DNA of 64,000 nt, taken from the NCBI RefSeq assembly GCF_003696345.1, contig NZ_RFLX01000009.1, positions 124,001 to 188,000 on the forward strand, written 5' to 3'. This document shows, one piece after another, positions 48,250-59,118 of the stretch. Position 1 is the first letter of the stretch. The number at the start of each line of letters is the position of its first letter. A program made the translations under genes and the position numbers. A model generated the notes under the pieces. It was not told where the DNA came from, made no database searches, and was given only the letters and a program-made list of their open reading frames with translations. The stretch comes from Teichococcus wenyumeiae (lineage in GTDB: Bacteria > Pseudomonadota > Alphaproteobacteria > Acetobacterales > Acetobacteraceae).

Positions 48250-48320
48250 CCGCGCGCTTTACAGCGGAATGCCCCCCGAGGGAATCACGGAGATGGCATG
48301 GCCGTCATCGCAACGGCCTG

Positions 48321-49655
48321 TCAGGCGCCGCGATAGGCCGCCAGCGTGCCGTCGTCGCAGAGCAGGACCAACGTGCCGGCCGCCACCAGCCCGGGCTGGG
48401 AGCAGCCGTCCGGCAGCCGCATCTGCCCCGCGACCGCGCCGGTGGCGGGGTCGATCTGCAGCAGCTCGCCCTTCGAGGAGGGCAGCAGGATGCGGCCGCC
48501 GCCCATGAGCGGCGGGCCGAAGCTGGCGGGCTCGGCCTTGTCCTTGCCCTTCGGCGGGGCGTTCAGTTCGGTCAGCCAGCGCACCCGGCCGTCCTCGCGC
48601 CCGATCGCCACCAGATTGCCGGTGCTGCCGATCACGAAGACCCATTCCCCGACCACCAGCGGCGTCTCGGTGCCGCCGATCTCGCGCTCCCACAGCCGGC
48701 GGCCGGAGCGCAGGTCCACCGCCATGGAGAGGCCGCCCATGCTGTTGGCGTAGACGCGGCCACGGTCGATCACCGGCAGGCCGCGCACGCCGGAGATATC
48801 GCCCAGGCCGCCGCGCCCGGCGGCCAGGCTCTCGGTCCAGAGCACGCGGCCATCATCGGGGCGCATCGCCACCAGCTCGCCCGAGGGGAAGCCGGCCACC
48901 AGGAAATCTTCGAAGACCGCCGGCGCCGGCAGGCCCAGCGGCAGCGCCGGGGCTGCCTGGGCGCTGTAATCCCAGAGCTTCTTGCCGTCCTCGGCGGAGA
49001 AGGCGGTCACCGCATTGTTCAGCGTGGGCACGAAGATGCGCCCGTTCGCGACGGAGGGCGCGCCACGCGCCGGGGCCGGCAGCGGCACGCGCCAGCGCGG
49101 CTCGCCATCCGCCGGGTTCAGCGCCAGCAGCTCGGCCATACCGGAGGCGACATAGAGCACGCCGCCCTCATAGGCGCAGCCGCCGCCGACGGCGCCGACA
49201 TCGTCCTTCTTGGGCTTGGTGTCGAAGCGCCAGCGGCGCCCGCCGCTGCCGAGGTCGAAGGCCGAGACGACGCCGAAGGCGTCGGAGGCGAAGACCGTGC
49301 CTTCCGCCACCACGGGCCCGGCGGTGATGCGGCTGCGGTAGCTGTTGCCGCTGCCCGCCGAGGCCGTCCAGGCGCGGGTCAGCGAGCCCGGCAGCGCCAG
49401 GTTCCCCGGCGCATGGCCGGCATTGCCGCCCGCCTGCGGCCAGTCGGCGCGGGCCTCGGGCGGCGGCAGGTCCATGGGGGAGTTGGCCAGGGCCTCGTCG
49501 GCCTCCAGGTCCCGGCGCGGCGCCAGCACGGGGCGGCGCTCACCGAGCAGCGGCTTCTTGGATTCGCCGAAGATGTCGTCGAGCGTCTCGCAGCCCGCCA
49601 GCAACCCCGCCGCGCCCAGCAGCGCCGCCCGCCGCGTCCAGACCATCTGCCGCAT
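48321..49655 (-). CDS. bamB: BamB-like outer membrane assembly lipoprotein
   Basis: A 444-residue PQQ-type beta-propeller lipoprotein of the BAM complex. The lipobox is LLAGC near residue 22, and repeated GRRLW, DGRVLW and DGRVRW blades follow. The ATG at 49655 replaces an upstream frame with no family character. Conserved order yfgM-bamB-der supports the call. Confidence 0.88.
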   Translation of the reverse strand: MRQMVWTRRAALLGAAGLLAGCETLDDIFGESKKPLLGERRPVLAPRRDLEADEALANSPMDLPPPEARADWPQAGGNAGHAPGNLALPGSLTRAWTASAGSGNSYRSRITAGPVVAEGTVFASDAFGVVSAFDLGSGGRRWRFDTKPKKDDVGAVGGGCAYEGGVLYVASGMAELLALNPADGEPRWRVPLPAPARGAPSVANGRIFVPTLNNAVTAFSAEDGKKLWDYSAQAAPALPLGLPAPAVFEDFLVAGFPSGELVAMRPDDGRVLWTESLAAGRGGLGDISGVRGLPVIDRGRVYANSMGGLSMAVDLRSGRRLWEREIGGTETPLVVGEWVFVIGSTGNLVAIGREDGRVRWLTELNAPPKGKDKAEPASFGPPLMGGGRILLPSSKGELLQIDPATGAVAGQMRLPDGCSQPGLVAAGTLVLLCDDGTLAAYRGA

Positions 49656-49660
49656 TCCGC

Positions 49661-50305
49661 TCAGCTCCCCAATCCCGCGGCCACGCGGCCCGCGCGTTCC
49701 CGCACCCCCTGCGGCGCGGTGACATCCGCCGCCAGGGCTTCCAGGTTCTTTTTCGCTTCCGTGGCCTCGCCACGGCGGATCGCCACCAGCGCCTGCAACT
49801 CGCGCGCCGAGGCCGCCCAGGCGCCCCCGGTCAGCGGTGCCAGGCGCGACTCCAGCGCCGCCGGGTCCTGCGTCTCCAGCCCATGCAGGGCCCACATCAG
49901 GCTGGCGAGGTCGCGATAGACCTGCGGCGCGCGGCTGTCGCTGGCCACCTGGTCCCAGATGGCCAGGGCGGCATCACGCTCGCCGGTCTCGGCCTTCAGC
50001 GCGGCGGTGCGCAGGCGGGCCAGGACCCGGTAGCCCTCCGGCGCATCCTGCGCGATGGCGGCGAAACGCTCGGCGGTGGCTTTCAGGTCGGCGCCTGGGG
50101 CCTCGGCGGCGCGGTGCACTTCCATGAAGGCCATGGCGGCCTGCCCGCCCTGCTGCTGCTGGTGCCAGCGCCAGCCCTGCCAGCCGGCCACGCCGACGAC
50201 AGCCAGCAGCGCCACGCCAGCCAGGGCGCCACCGTAGCGCATCCAGAGCTTGCGCGCCTGTTCGGCCCGCAGCTCCTCCTTCACCTCGTCGAAGATATCC
50301 GGCAA
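49661..50305 (-). CDS. YfgM-like tetratricopeptide membrane protein
   Basis: A 214-residue protein with a cytoplasmic start (MPDIFDEVKEELRAEQARKLWMRYGG), one membrane helix (residues ~25-43), and a periplasmic TPR domain (PEGYRVLARLRTAALKAETGERDAALAIWDQVA). I chose the TTG at 50305 because family members begin with SDIFDEV-type sequence; an upstream ATG at 50380 adds 25 unrelated residues. YfgM proteins aid periplasmic chaperones and Sec. Directly before bamB. Confidence 0.82.
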   Translation of the reverse strand: MPDIFDEVKEELRAEQARKLWMRYGGALAGVALLAVVGVAGWQGWRWHQQQQGGQAAMAFMEVHRAAEAPGADLKATAERFAAIAQDAPEGYRVLARLRTAALKAETGERDAALAIWDQVASDSRAPQVYRDLASLMWALHGLETQDPAALESRLAPLTGGAWAASARELQALVAIRRGEATEAKKNLEALAADVTAPQGVRERAGRVAAGLGS

Positions 50306-50402
50306 TTCCGGTCCCCACAGCAGCGGCGGGGGCTTCAGGCCCCCGAAGATCGTGGCGCGGACCATAGCGGCCCGCGCCACCCCCGTTAAGGGTTCAGCGC
50401 CT

Positions 50403-51737
50403 TCAGCCCCGCGCGAGGCCCGTATCGAAGCGCACCGGACGGCCGGCGGGGGTGCCCAGCACCTCGTCCTCCCGCATCACCGGCTGGCCGCGCACAATGG
50501 TCATCACCGGCCAGCCGGTGCAGGACATGCCCGCGAAAGGCGTCCAGCCGCAGGGCGAGGCGATCCAGCTTTCCTCGATGGTGCGGGTCTTCTTCAGGTC
50601 CACCACTGTGAAGTCGGCGTCATAGCCGGCGCAGAGGCGCCCCTTGGCCACGGCGCCATAGACGCGGGCGGGGCCGGCGGCCATCAGGTCCACCATGCGG
50701 GAGAGGCTGAGCCGCCCGGCATTCACGTGGTCCAGCATGATCGGCGCCAGCGTCTGCACGCCGGTCAGGCCGGCGGCGGTGGCGGGCCAGGGGCGTTCCT
50801 TGGCGGCGCGGGAATGCGGCGCGTGGTCGGAGCCGATGCAGTCCACCGTGCCATCCGCCACCGCCGCCCAGGCCGCCGCCATGTGGCGCGCGTCGCGGAT
50901 CGGCGGGTTCATCACCGCATAGCCGCCGAGGCGGTCATAGGCCTCGTCGGTCTGGGACAGGTGGTTCACCAGCACCTCGACCGTCGCGACATCGCGGAAG
51001 TCGCGCAGGTATTCCAGTTCCTCGGCGGTGGAGACATGCAGGATATGGGCGCCGCGGCCGGTCTCGCGCGCCAGGGCCATCAGGCGGCGGGTGCCGAGGA
51101 AGGCGCATTCCACGTCGCGCCATTCGGCATGCAGCTTGTGCGGGCCGCCGTCGGCATAGAGCGGCTTGCGCTCCTGCAGCCGGTACTCGTCCTCGGAATG
51201 GTAGCAGATGCGGCGGCGGCCGGAGCGCATCACGCGCTCCAGCGTCGCGTCATCCTCCACCAGCAGGTCGCCGGTGCTGCTGCCCGCGAAGACCTTGATG
51301 GCGCAGACATCCGGCTGCAGCTCCAGCGCCGCCAGCTCCGGGATGTTGGACTTGCCGGCGCCGACATAGAAGCCGATGTCGCACCAGCTCTTGCCCTCCG
51401 TATAGGCGCGCTTGCCCTCCAGCGCCTCCTGGCTGGTGATGGAGGGGGTGGTGTTCGGCATGTCGAAGACGGCGGTGATGCCGCCCAGCACGGCCGCCTT
51501 GGTGCCGGTCGGGATGGTTTCCACCGCCGGGTCGCCGGGGTCGCGCAGGTGCACATGCGGGTCGATCAGCCCGGGCAGCACATGCAGACCCTTGCAGTCG
51601 ATCTCCTGCGCCGCGCTGGCGGTGCGCAGGTCGCCGATCGCGGCGATGCGGCCGGCGCGCACGCCGATATCCGCCTCCTGCTCGCCCCAGGGCAACACGC
51701 AGCGCCCGCCGCGCAGAATGAGATCGAAGCTGGTCAT
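50403..51737 (-). CDS. pyrC: Dihydroorotase-like amidohydrolase
   Basis: A 444-residue metal-dependent amidohydrolase. Metal ligands are in DPHVHLRDPG (about residues 58-67) and later HSED, H(I)LHVST and GSDHAPHS; a Lys in AIKVFAGSSTG may be carbamylated. The overall pattern is of type I dihydroorotase (third step of pyrimidine synthesis), though allantoinase/hydantoinase members are similar. The ATG at 51737 is preferred to a GTG three bases upstream. It is not beside pyrB. Confidence 0.83.
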   Translation of the reverse strand: MTSFDLILRGGRCVLPWGEQEADIGVRAGRIAAIGDLRTASAAQEIDCKGLHVLPGLIDPHVHLRDPGDPAVETIPTGTKAAVLGGITAVFDMPNTTPSITSQEALEGKRAYTEGKSWCDIGFYVGAGKSNIPELAALELQPDVCAIKVFAGSSTGDLLVEDDATLERVMRSGRRRICYHSEDEYRLQERKPLYADGGPHKLHAEWRDVECAFLGTRRLMALARETGRGAHILHVSTAEELEYLRDFRDVATVEVLVNHLSQTDEAYDRLGGYAVMNPPIRDARHMAAAWAAVADGTVDCIGSDHAPHSRAAKERPWPATAAGLTGVQTLAPIMLDHVNAGRLSLSRMVDLMAAGPARVYGAVAKGRLCAGYDADFTVVDLKKTRTIEESWIASPCGWTPFAGMSCTGWPVMTIVRGQPVMREDEVLGTPAGRPVRFDTGLARG

Positions 51738-51806
51738 CACAAGTCCCTCTCACCGAACCCCTGCCGTGTAGAACAGGCCCGGCGATCCGGCGACCCCCCT
51801 TGCCGC

Positions 51807-53564
51807 TCAGCGGGCGGAAAGATAGGCGAAGACATCGCCCTCCGCCCGCATCCCTTCGATGTGCCGGCGGTGCCAGAGCGCGTAGAACAGCAGGTGCCAG
51901 GCGGCGAAGCCCTCGCGCTTGCCGGCGGCGGCGCGGAACAGCGCCACCACCTTCTCCGGCTTCGCGATCTCGGCCACGCCCGCCTGGGCGGCCACCAGCG
52001 GGCCCAGCCGGTCCGCCGCATCGGCGATCCAGGCGCCCACCGGCACCGTGAAGCCCTGCTTGGGGCGGAAGGGCTCGGAGGCCGGGAAGTTCTGCGCCAG
52101 CCATTGCCGCAGCAGCAGCTTGCCCATGCCCTTCTTCACCTTGAGCGCATCCGGCAGGCGGAAGCAGGCCTCGGCCACGGCGGTATCCAGGAAGGGTGTG
52201 CGCCCCTCCATGCCATGCGCCATCAGGCAGCGGTCGAGCTTGATCAGCAGGTCGTTGGGCAGCCAGTCCGCCACGTCCAGCGCCTGCGCCGCCATCAGCC
52301 GGGTGCGGCCCGGCAGGGCGGTGGCGGCCTCGGCGGCCACCATGCCGTCGCGCCAGCCGGTCGGCGCCTGGCGCAGCACGTCCAGGCGGTCGAAGGCACC
52401 ATGGGTGCGCGGCGCCTTGCCGCCCAGCCACCAGGGGCGCATGGCGGCGCGGTAGCGGCCATAGCCGCCCAGGATCTCGTCCCCGCCTTCCCCGGACAGC
52501 ACCACCTTCACGTCCTGCCGCGCCCGGCGGGCGAGGAACCAGGTGGGTATGATGGCGTAGTCGGCCGCCGGGTCGTCCATGGCGCCCACGATCTCCGGCA
52601 GGTGGCGCCAGACTTCCTCGCGGCTGACGGTGATGGTCTCGTGCCGCGCCCCGGCGGCGCGGGCCATGGTGGCGGCATGCGCCCGCTCATCCGCCGCGCC
52701 GGGCACGTCGAAGCCGGCGGTGAAGGCCAGTACCGGCTGCTCGTTCAGGCGGGACATCATGGCCAGCACCGCCGCGCTGTCCGTGCCGCCGGAGAGGAAC
52801 ATGCCATAGGGCACATCGCTGCGCTGGTGCAGGTCCACGCTGTCGCGGAAGGCGGCCTCGAAACGCGCCAGGGCCTCGGCCTCGGTGATGGCCAGGGGGC
52901 CGCCCTCCGGCAGGGCGGCGCGGCGGCGGCGCTCCAGCACCCGGCCCTCGCCCAGCGCGATGGTCTCGCCCGGTAGCACGCGGGTGATGCCCTCGAAGAT
53001 GGTCTCGGCCCCGGTGGTGAACTGCATCTGCAGCAGTTCGGCCCGCGATTCCGGCCGCACACGCGGCGCCACCAACCCGGCGGCGACCAGCGCCTGCGGC
53101 TCCGACGCGAAGGCCATGCCGCCCGGCACTTCCGCCAGATACATCGGCTTGATGCCGAAGGGGTCGCGGCTCAGCACCACTTGGCGGGAGACGCGGTCAT
53201 GAATCGCGACCGCATACATGCCGCGCAGCCCGTCGGCGAAGCCCAGCCCGTCGCGGCGGAAGAGATGCAGCGGCGGCTCGCAATCGCTGCCGGTGGCGCA
53301 GGAGAGCGCATGGTCGGCGCGCAGCTCGCGGTAGTTGTAGACCTCGCCATTGGCCACCAGCGCGGCGGGGCCGGCAAACAACGGCTGGTCCCCGGTGGCG
53401 AGATCGATGATCGCCAGCCGCGTATGCGCCAGCGCCACGGGGCCGGAGACATGGTGCCCCGCGCCGTCCGGCCCGCGATGGGCCAGGGCGCCGGTCAGCT
53501 TCTGCAAGGTGGTGGCGTCGGGGCTCTGCCCCTGCCGCAGGATCAGGCCGGCAATGCCGCACAT
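51807..53564 (-). CDS. asnB: Asparagine synthetase (glutamine-hydrolysing)
   Basis: A 585-residue two-domain enzyme. Cys2 (MCGIAGLI) is the glutaminase nucleophile, with HRGPDG and NGEVYNY; the synthetase part has the pyrophosphate loop FLSGGTDS (around residue 255) and SGEGGDE. AsnB-type enzymes also amidate sugars or peptides; its place next to glycosyltransferases allows such a role. Its TGA is the loop of a CCGC-TCA-GCGG palindrome. Confidence 0.92.
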   Translation of the reverse strand: MCGIAGLILRQGQSPDATTLQKLTGALAHRGPDGAGHHVSGPVALAHTRLAIIDLATGDQPLFAGPAALVANGEVYNYRELRADHALSCATGSDCEPPLHLFRRDGLGFADGLRGMYAVAIHDRVSRQVVLSRDPFGIKPMYLAEVPGGMAFASEPQALVAAGLVAPRVRPESRAELLQMQFTTGAETIFEGITRVLPGETIALGEGRVLERRRRAALPEGGPLAITEAEALARFEAAFRDSVDLHQRSDVPYGMFLSGGTDSAAVLAMMSRLNEQPVLAFTAGFDVPGAADERAHAATMARAAGARHETITVSREEVWRHLPEIVGAMDDPAADYAIIPTWFLARRARQDVKVVLSGEGGDEILGGYGRYRAAMRPWWLGGKAPRTHGAFDRLDVLRQAPTGWRDGMVAAEAATALPGRTRLMAAQALDVADWLPNDLLIKLDRCLMAHGMEGRTPFLDTAVAEACFRLPDALKVKKGMGKLLLRQWLAQNFPASEPFRPKQGFTVPVGAWIADAADRLGPLVAAQAGVAEIAKPEKVVALFRAAAGKREGFAAWHLLFYALWHRRHIEGMRAEGDVFAYLSAR

Positions 53565-53570
53565 GGTTGC

Positions 53571-54602
53571 TCAAGCCCTCCCAGTGGTCGGCGCGAGGCG
53601 GTGCAGCATGTCCTGCCACCGGGTCAGCACCGGCGCCTCGGCGAATTCCGCTTCCCAGGCGGCGCGGCCGGCGGCGCCCAGGGCAGCGGCGCGGGCCGGG
53701 TCAGCCAGCAGGCCGGCCACCGCCTGGGCCAGGGCCTCGGGCGATGCCTGCGGCACCAGCAGGCCGGTGCGGCCATCCTGGATCAGTTCGGCGGGGCCCT
53801 GGGCGGCCACGGCCACCACGGGCCTGGAGGCGCTCCAGGCTTCCAGCACCACATTGCCCAGCGGCTCGTGGCGGGAGGAGCAGACAAAGACATCGCAGCC
53901 CGCCAGCAGCGCCCCGGCATCCTGCCGCCAGCCCAGGAAGCGCACGCGCGGCGCAACGCCCAGCTCGGCCGCCAGCTTCTCCAGCGCCGCCCGTTCCGGC
54001 CCCTCGCCGCCAATGGCGAGTTCCGCCCCCGGCAGCAGCGCCAGGGCGCGCAGCAGGGTATCGAAGCCCTTGTTGCGGTGCAGGCGGCCCAGCGCCACCA
54101 GCTTCGGTGCGCTCTCCGTCAGGCCCAGCTCGGCGGGCAGCACACCGGCGAAATCATCGGTGAAATTGGGCAGGTAATGGGCGCGCTCGGCCGGCCAGCC
54201 CTGCCGCACCATCCAGCCCACCAGGTCCCGCGTATTGCCGATGAGATGGTCGCAGCGGCGGTAGTACTTCAGGTCGTAATAGCCGCCGAGCCGCCCCACC
54301 AACGTCCAGTCCCCGGTCGGCATATGCCGCGCGGCGCGGTTCATCCAGGCCACGGCCACCTGCGGGCGCTCCTGGCGCAGCAGCAGCGAGAGGCGCGGCC
54401 GCGTCAACATATCCAGCGGCCCGCCGAAGCCTAGCTGCACCGGCACCAGCCCATGCACCGCCAGCCGGGCGGCGCGGGCGGAGTCCTTGCGGATCACCGG
54501 CAGCACATCCTCCCCCGCCTTGTGCAGGGCGACGGTCAGGCGTTCGTAGAAGGCCTCGGCGCCGCCTGTCTGGGCGCCGGCCATCACCTGCGCGATCCTC
54601 AC
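53571..54602 (-). CDS. Glycosyltransferase family 4
   Basis: A 343-residue GT-B transferase. The start MRIAQVMAGAQTGGAEAFYERLT has the acceptor-side GGAE motif, and the C-terminal half the donor motif SSRHEPLGNVVLEAWSASRPVVA. It probably adds a sugar to LPS or capsule. GTG start overlaps the upstream GT9 gene (GTGA), six bases before asnB. Confidence 0.87.
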   Translation of the reverse strand: MRIAQVMAGAQTGGAEAFYERLTVALHKAGEDVLPVIRKDSARAARLAVHGLVPVQLGFGGPLDMLTRPRLSLLLRQERPQVAVAWMNRAARHMPTGDWTLVGRLGGYYDLKYYRRCDHLIGNTRDLVGWMVRQGWPAERAHYLPNFTDDFAGVLPAELGLTESAPKLVALGRLHRNKGFDTLLRALALLPGAELAIGGEGPERAALEKLAAELGVAPRVRFLGWRQDAGALLAGCDVFVCSSRHEPLGNVVLEAWSASRPVVAVAAQGPAELIQDGRTGLLVPQASPEALAQAVAGLLADPARAAALGAAGRAAWEAEFAEAPVLTRWQDMLHRLAPTTGRA

Positions 54603-55513
54603 GCCGGAACGCTTTCCAGCAGGTCGCGGGCGGCGGAAAGGGCATCCTCCACCGGCAGCGCCTCCATGGGCGCGGCGCCGGGGGTGCCGCGCGCCAGCAC
54701 GGCGCGGGCGGCGCGGCCCACCGGGGCGTATTCGCTGGCCGGCGTCGGGCCGAAAAGGCCCAGCGTCGGCGTCCCGGCGGCGGCGGAGAGATGCATCAGG
54801 CCGGAATCATTGCCGACGAAGAGCGCGCAGCGGGATAACACCGCCGCGACCTCCGGCAATTCCAGTTGGCCCACCAGATCGATGGCCTGCGGCAGCGCCG
54901 CCAGCACCGGGGCCACCATGGCGGCTTCCTGTGCCCCGGGGCCGCCCAGCACCACGGCGCGCGCGCCCGGCAGCGGCCCATCCGGCGCCGAGAGCGCCCG
55001 GAAGAGTTCCACGAAGCGCTCCGCCGGCCAGAGCTTGCCGGACCAGTTGGCGCTGGGGCCAAGGGCGATGAAAGGCCCCTGCCCCTTCAGCAGCGCCTCC
55101 GCCCGCGCCTCGTCCTCCGGGCCGAACCAGGCCACCGGGCGCGGTGCATCCTTGAGGTCCAGCGTACCGGCCAGATGCAGCAGCCGGTGGCCGGGGCGGC
55201 GGCCGCCCTGCATCACCGCCCGCCGCCGCGCCGGCACCAGCCAGGCCAGCGCGGAGCCGCGCAGGTCCACTACCAGGTCCCAGCGCGTGCGCGCCACCTG
55301 GGCCCAGAGCCCCAGCCAATGGGCGGAGAAGCGGCGCTTCACCAGGACGATGGTGTCCACCCGGTTCGGCATGCGCGCGAAGACACCCTCCGCCACCGGG
55401 CCGCAGGCCACGGTGATGCGCGCATCGGGATAGGTCCGCAGCAGGTGGTCCAGCAGGCCGGTGGAGAGCACCGCGTCGCCGATCCGCGTGGAGGTGATGA
55501 AAAGAATGCGCAT
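54599..55513 (-). CDS. Glycosyltransferase family 9 (heptosyltransferase-like)
   Basis: A 304-residue transferase of the ADP-heptose:LPS type. Features: FITSTRIGDAVLSTGLLDHLLRTYPDARITV, LGPSANWSGKLWPAERFVEL, and LFVGNDSGLMHLSAAAGTPTLGLFGPT. Start at 55513 gives the family length; the longer upstream frame overlaps ygfZ upstream sequence. Likely acts on LPS core together with the GT4 enzyme. Confidence 0.88.
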   Translation of the reverse strand: MRILFITSTRIGDAVLSTGLLDHLLRTYPDARITVACGPVAEGVFARMPNRVDTIVLVKRRFSAHWLGLWAQVARTRWDLVVDLRGSALAWLVPARRRAVMQGGRRPGHRLLHLAGTLDLKDAPRPVAWFGPEDEARAEALLKGQGPFIALGPSANWSGKLWPAERFVELFRALSAPDGPLPGARAVVLGGPGAQEAAMVAPVLAALPQAIDLVGQLELPEVAAVLSRCALFVGNDSGLMHLSAAAGTPTLGLFGPTPASEYAPVGRAARAVLARGTPGAAPMEALPVEDALSAARDLLESVPA

Positions 55514-55599
55514 GGTCGCGCGCCGCTTAGCACGGTTGCGCGCTTCGCGCAGCTTGGGCTTGGCGCCGCGCCCTTGCAGGCGGGCGGCCGCAGGCCAAA

Positions 55600-56418
55600 A
55601 TGGCGGCCATGCCCCAGACATCCCTTCCCGACCGCGCCGTCATCACCGTGACCGGCGAGGACCGCGTGGCCTTTCTGCAGGGCCTGGTGTCCAACGACGT
55701 GGCGCAGGCCACGCCGGGCCGCGCCGTCTGGGCGGCGCTGCTGACCCCGCAGGGCAAATGGCTGGCCGATTTCTTCGTCTTCGCGGAGGCCGAGCGGCTG
55801 CTGCTGGACGTGGAGGCCGCGCAGGCCACCATGCTGGTGCAGAAGCTTTCCCGCTTCCGGCTGCGCTCCAAGGTGGCGCTGGCGGAGGCGCCGGAACTTT
55901 CCGTCAGCGCCGGCTGGGGCGATGCGCCCATGCCGCCGGGCATCTCGGCGCCGGACCCGCGCCACCCCCGGGCCGGCTGGCGCGCGCTGCTGGCCGAAGC
56001 CCCCGCCGCCGATGCGGTGCCGGCGGATTACGACCGCCACCGCCTCGCCCTCGGCCTGCCCGCCGGCAGCCAGGACATGGAAAGCGAGAAGAGCGTACTG
56101 CTGGAGGCCGGCTTCGATGAGCTGGCCGGCGTCTCCTGGAGCAAGGGCTGCTACATGGGCCAGGAGCTGACGGCGCGCACCAAGTACCGCGGCTTGCTGA
56201 AGAAGCGGCTGTTTCCGGTGGCGGTGGAAGGCCCCCTGCCCCCGCGCGGCACACCGGTGCTGCGGGAGGATGGCGCGGAACTGGGCGAGATGCGCTCCGG
56301 CCAGGACGGGCTGGGCCTGGCGCTGCTGCGCCTGCCGGTGGAAGCCGGGCAGGCGCTGCGCTGCGGCGAGGCGGTGTTGCGCCCCACCTTGCCGGACTGG
56401 ATGGCCCAGCCCGGCTGA
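55600..56418 (+). CDS. ygfZ: Folate-binding protein YgfZ (Fe-S assembly)
   Basis: A 272-residue tetrahydrofolate-binding protein that helps maintain certain Fe-S enzymes. The signature KGCYMGQE lies at 182-189 with Cys184, and the start has the GCV-T-like FLQGLVSNDV. A second ATG at 55609 would shorten it by three residues. Divergent from the GT9 gene. Confidence 0.93.
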   Translation: MAAMPQTSLPDRAVITVTGEDRVAFLQGLVSNDVAQATPGRAVWAALLTPQGKWLADFFVFAEAERLLLDVEAAQATMLVQKLSRFRLRSKVALAEAPELSVSAGWGDAPMPPGISAPDPRHPRAGWRALLAEAPAADAVPADYDRHRLALGLPAGSQDMESEKSVLLEAGFDELAGVSWSKGCYMGQELTARTKYRGLLKKRLFPVAVEGPLPPRGTPVLREDGAELGEMRSGQDGLGLALLRLPVEAGQALRCGEAVLRPTLPDWMAQPG

Positions 56419-56436
56419 TCGCGGCAGGTCGCCGCC

Positions 56437-59106
<2,670 letters not shown>

Positions 59107-59118
59107 CTGCGGTTTCCT

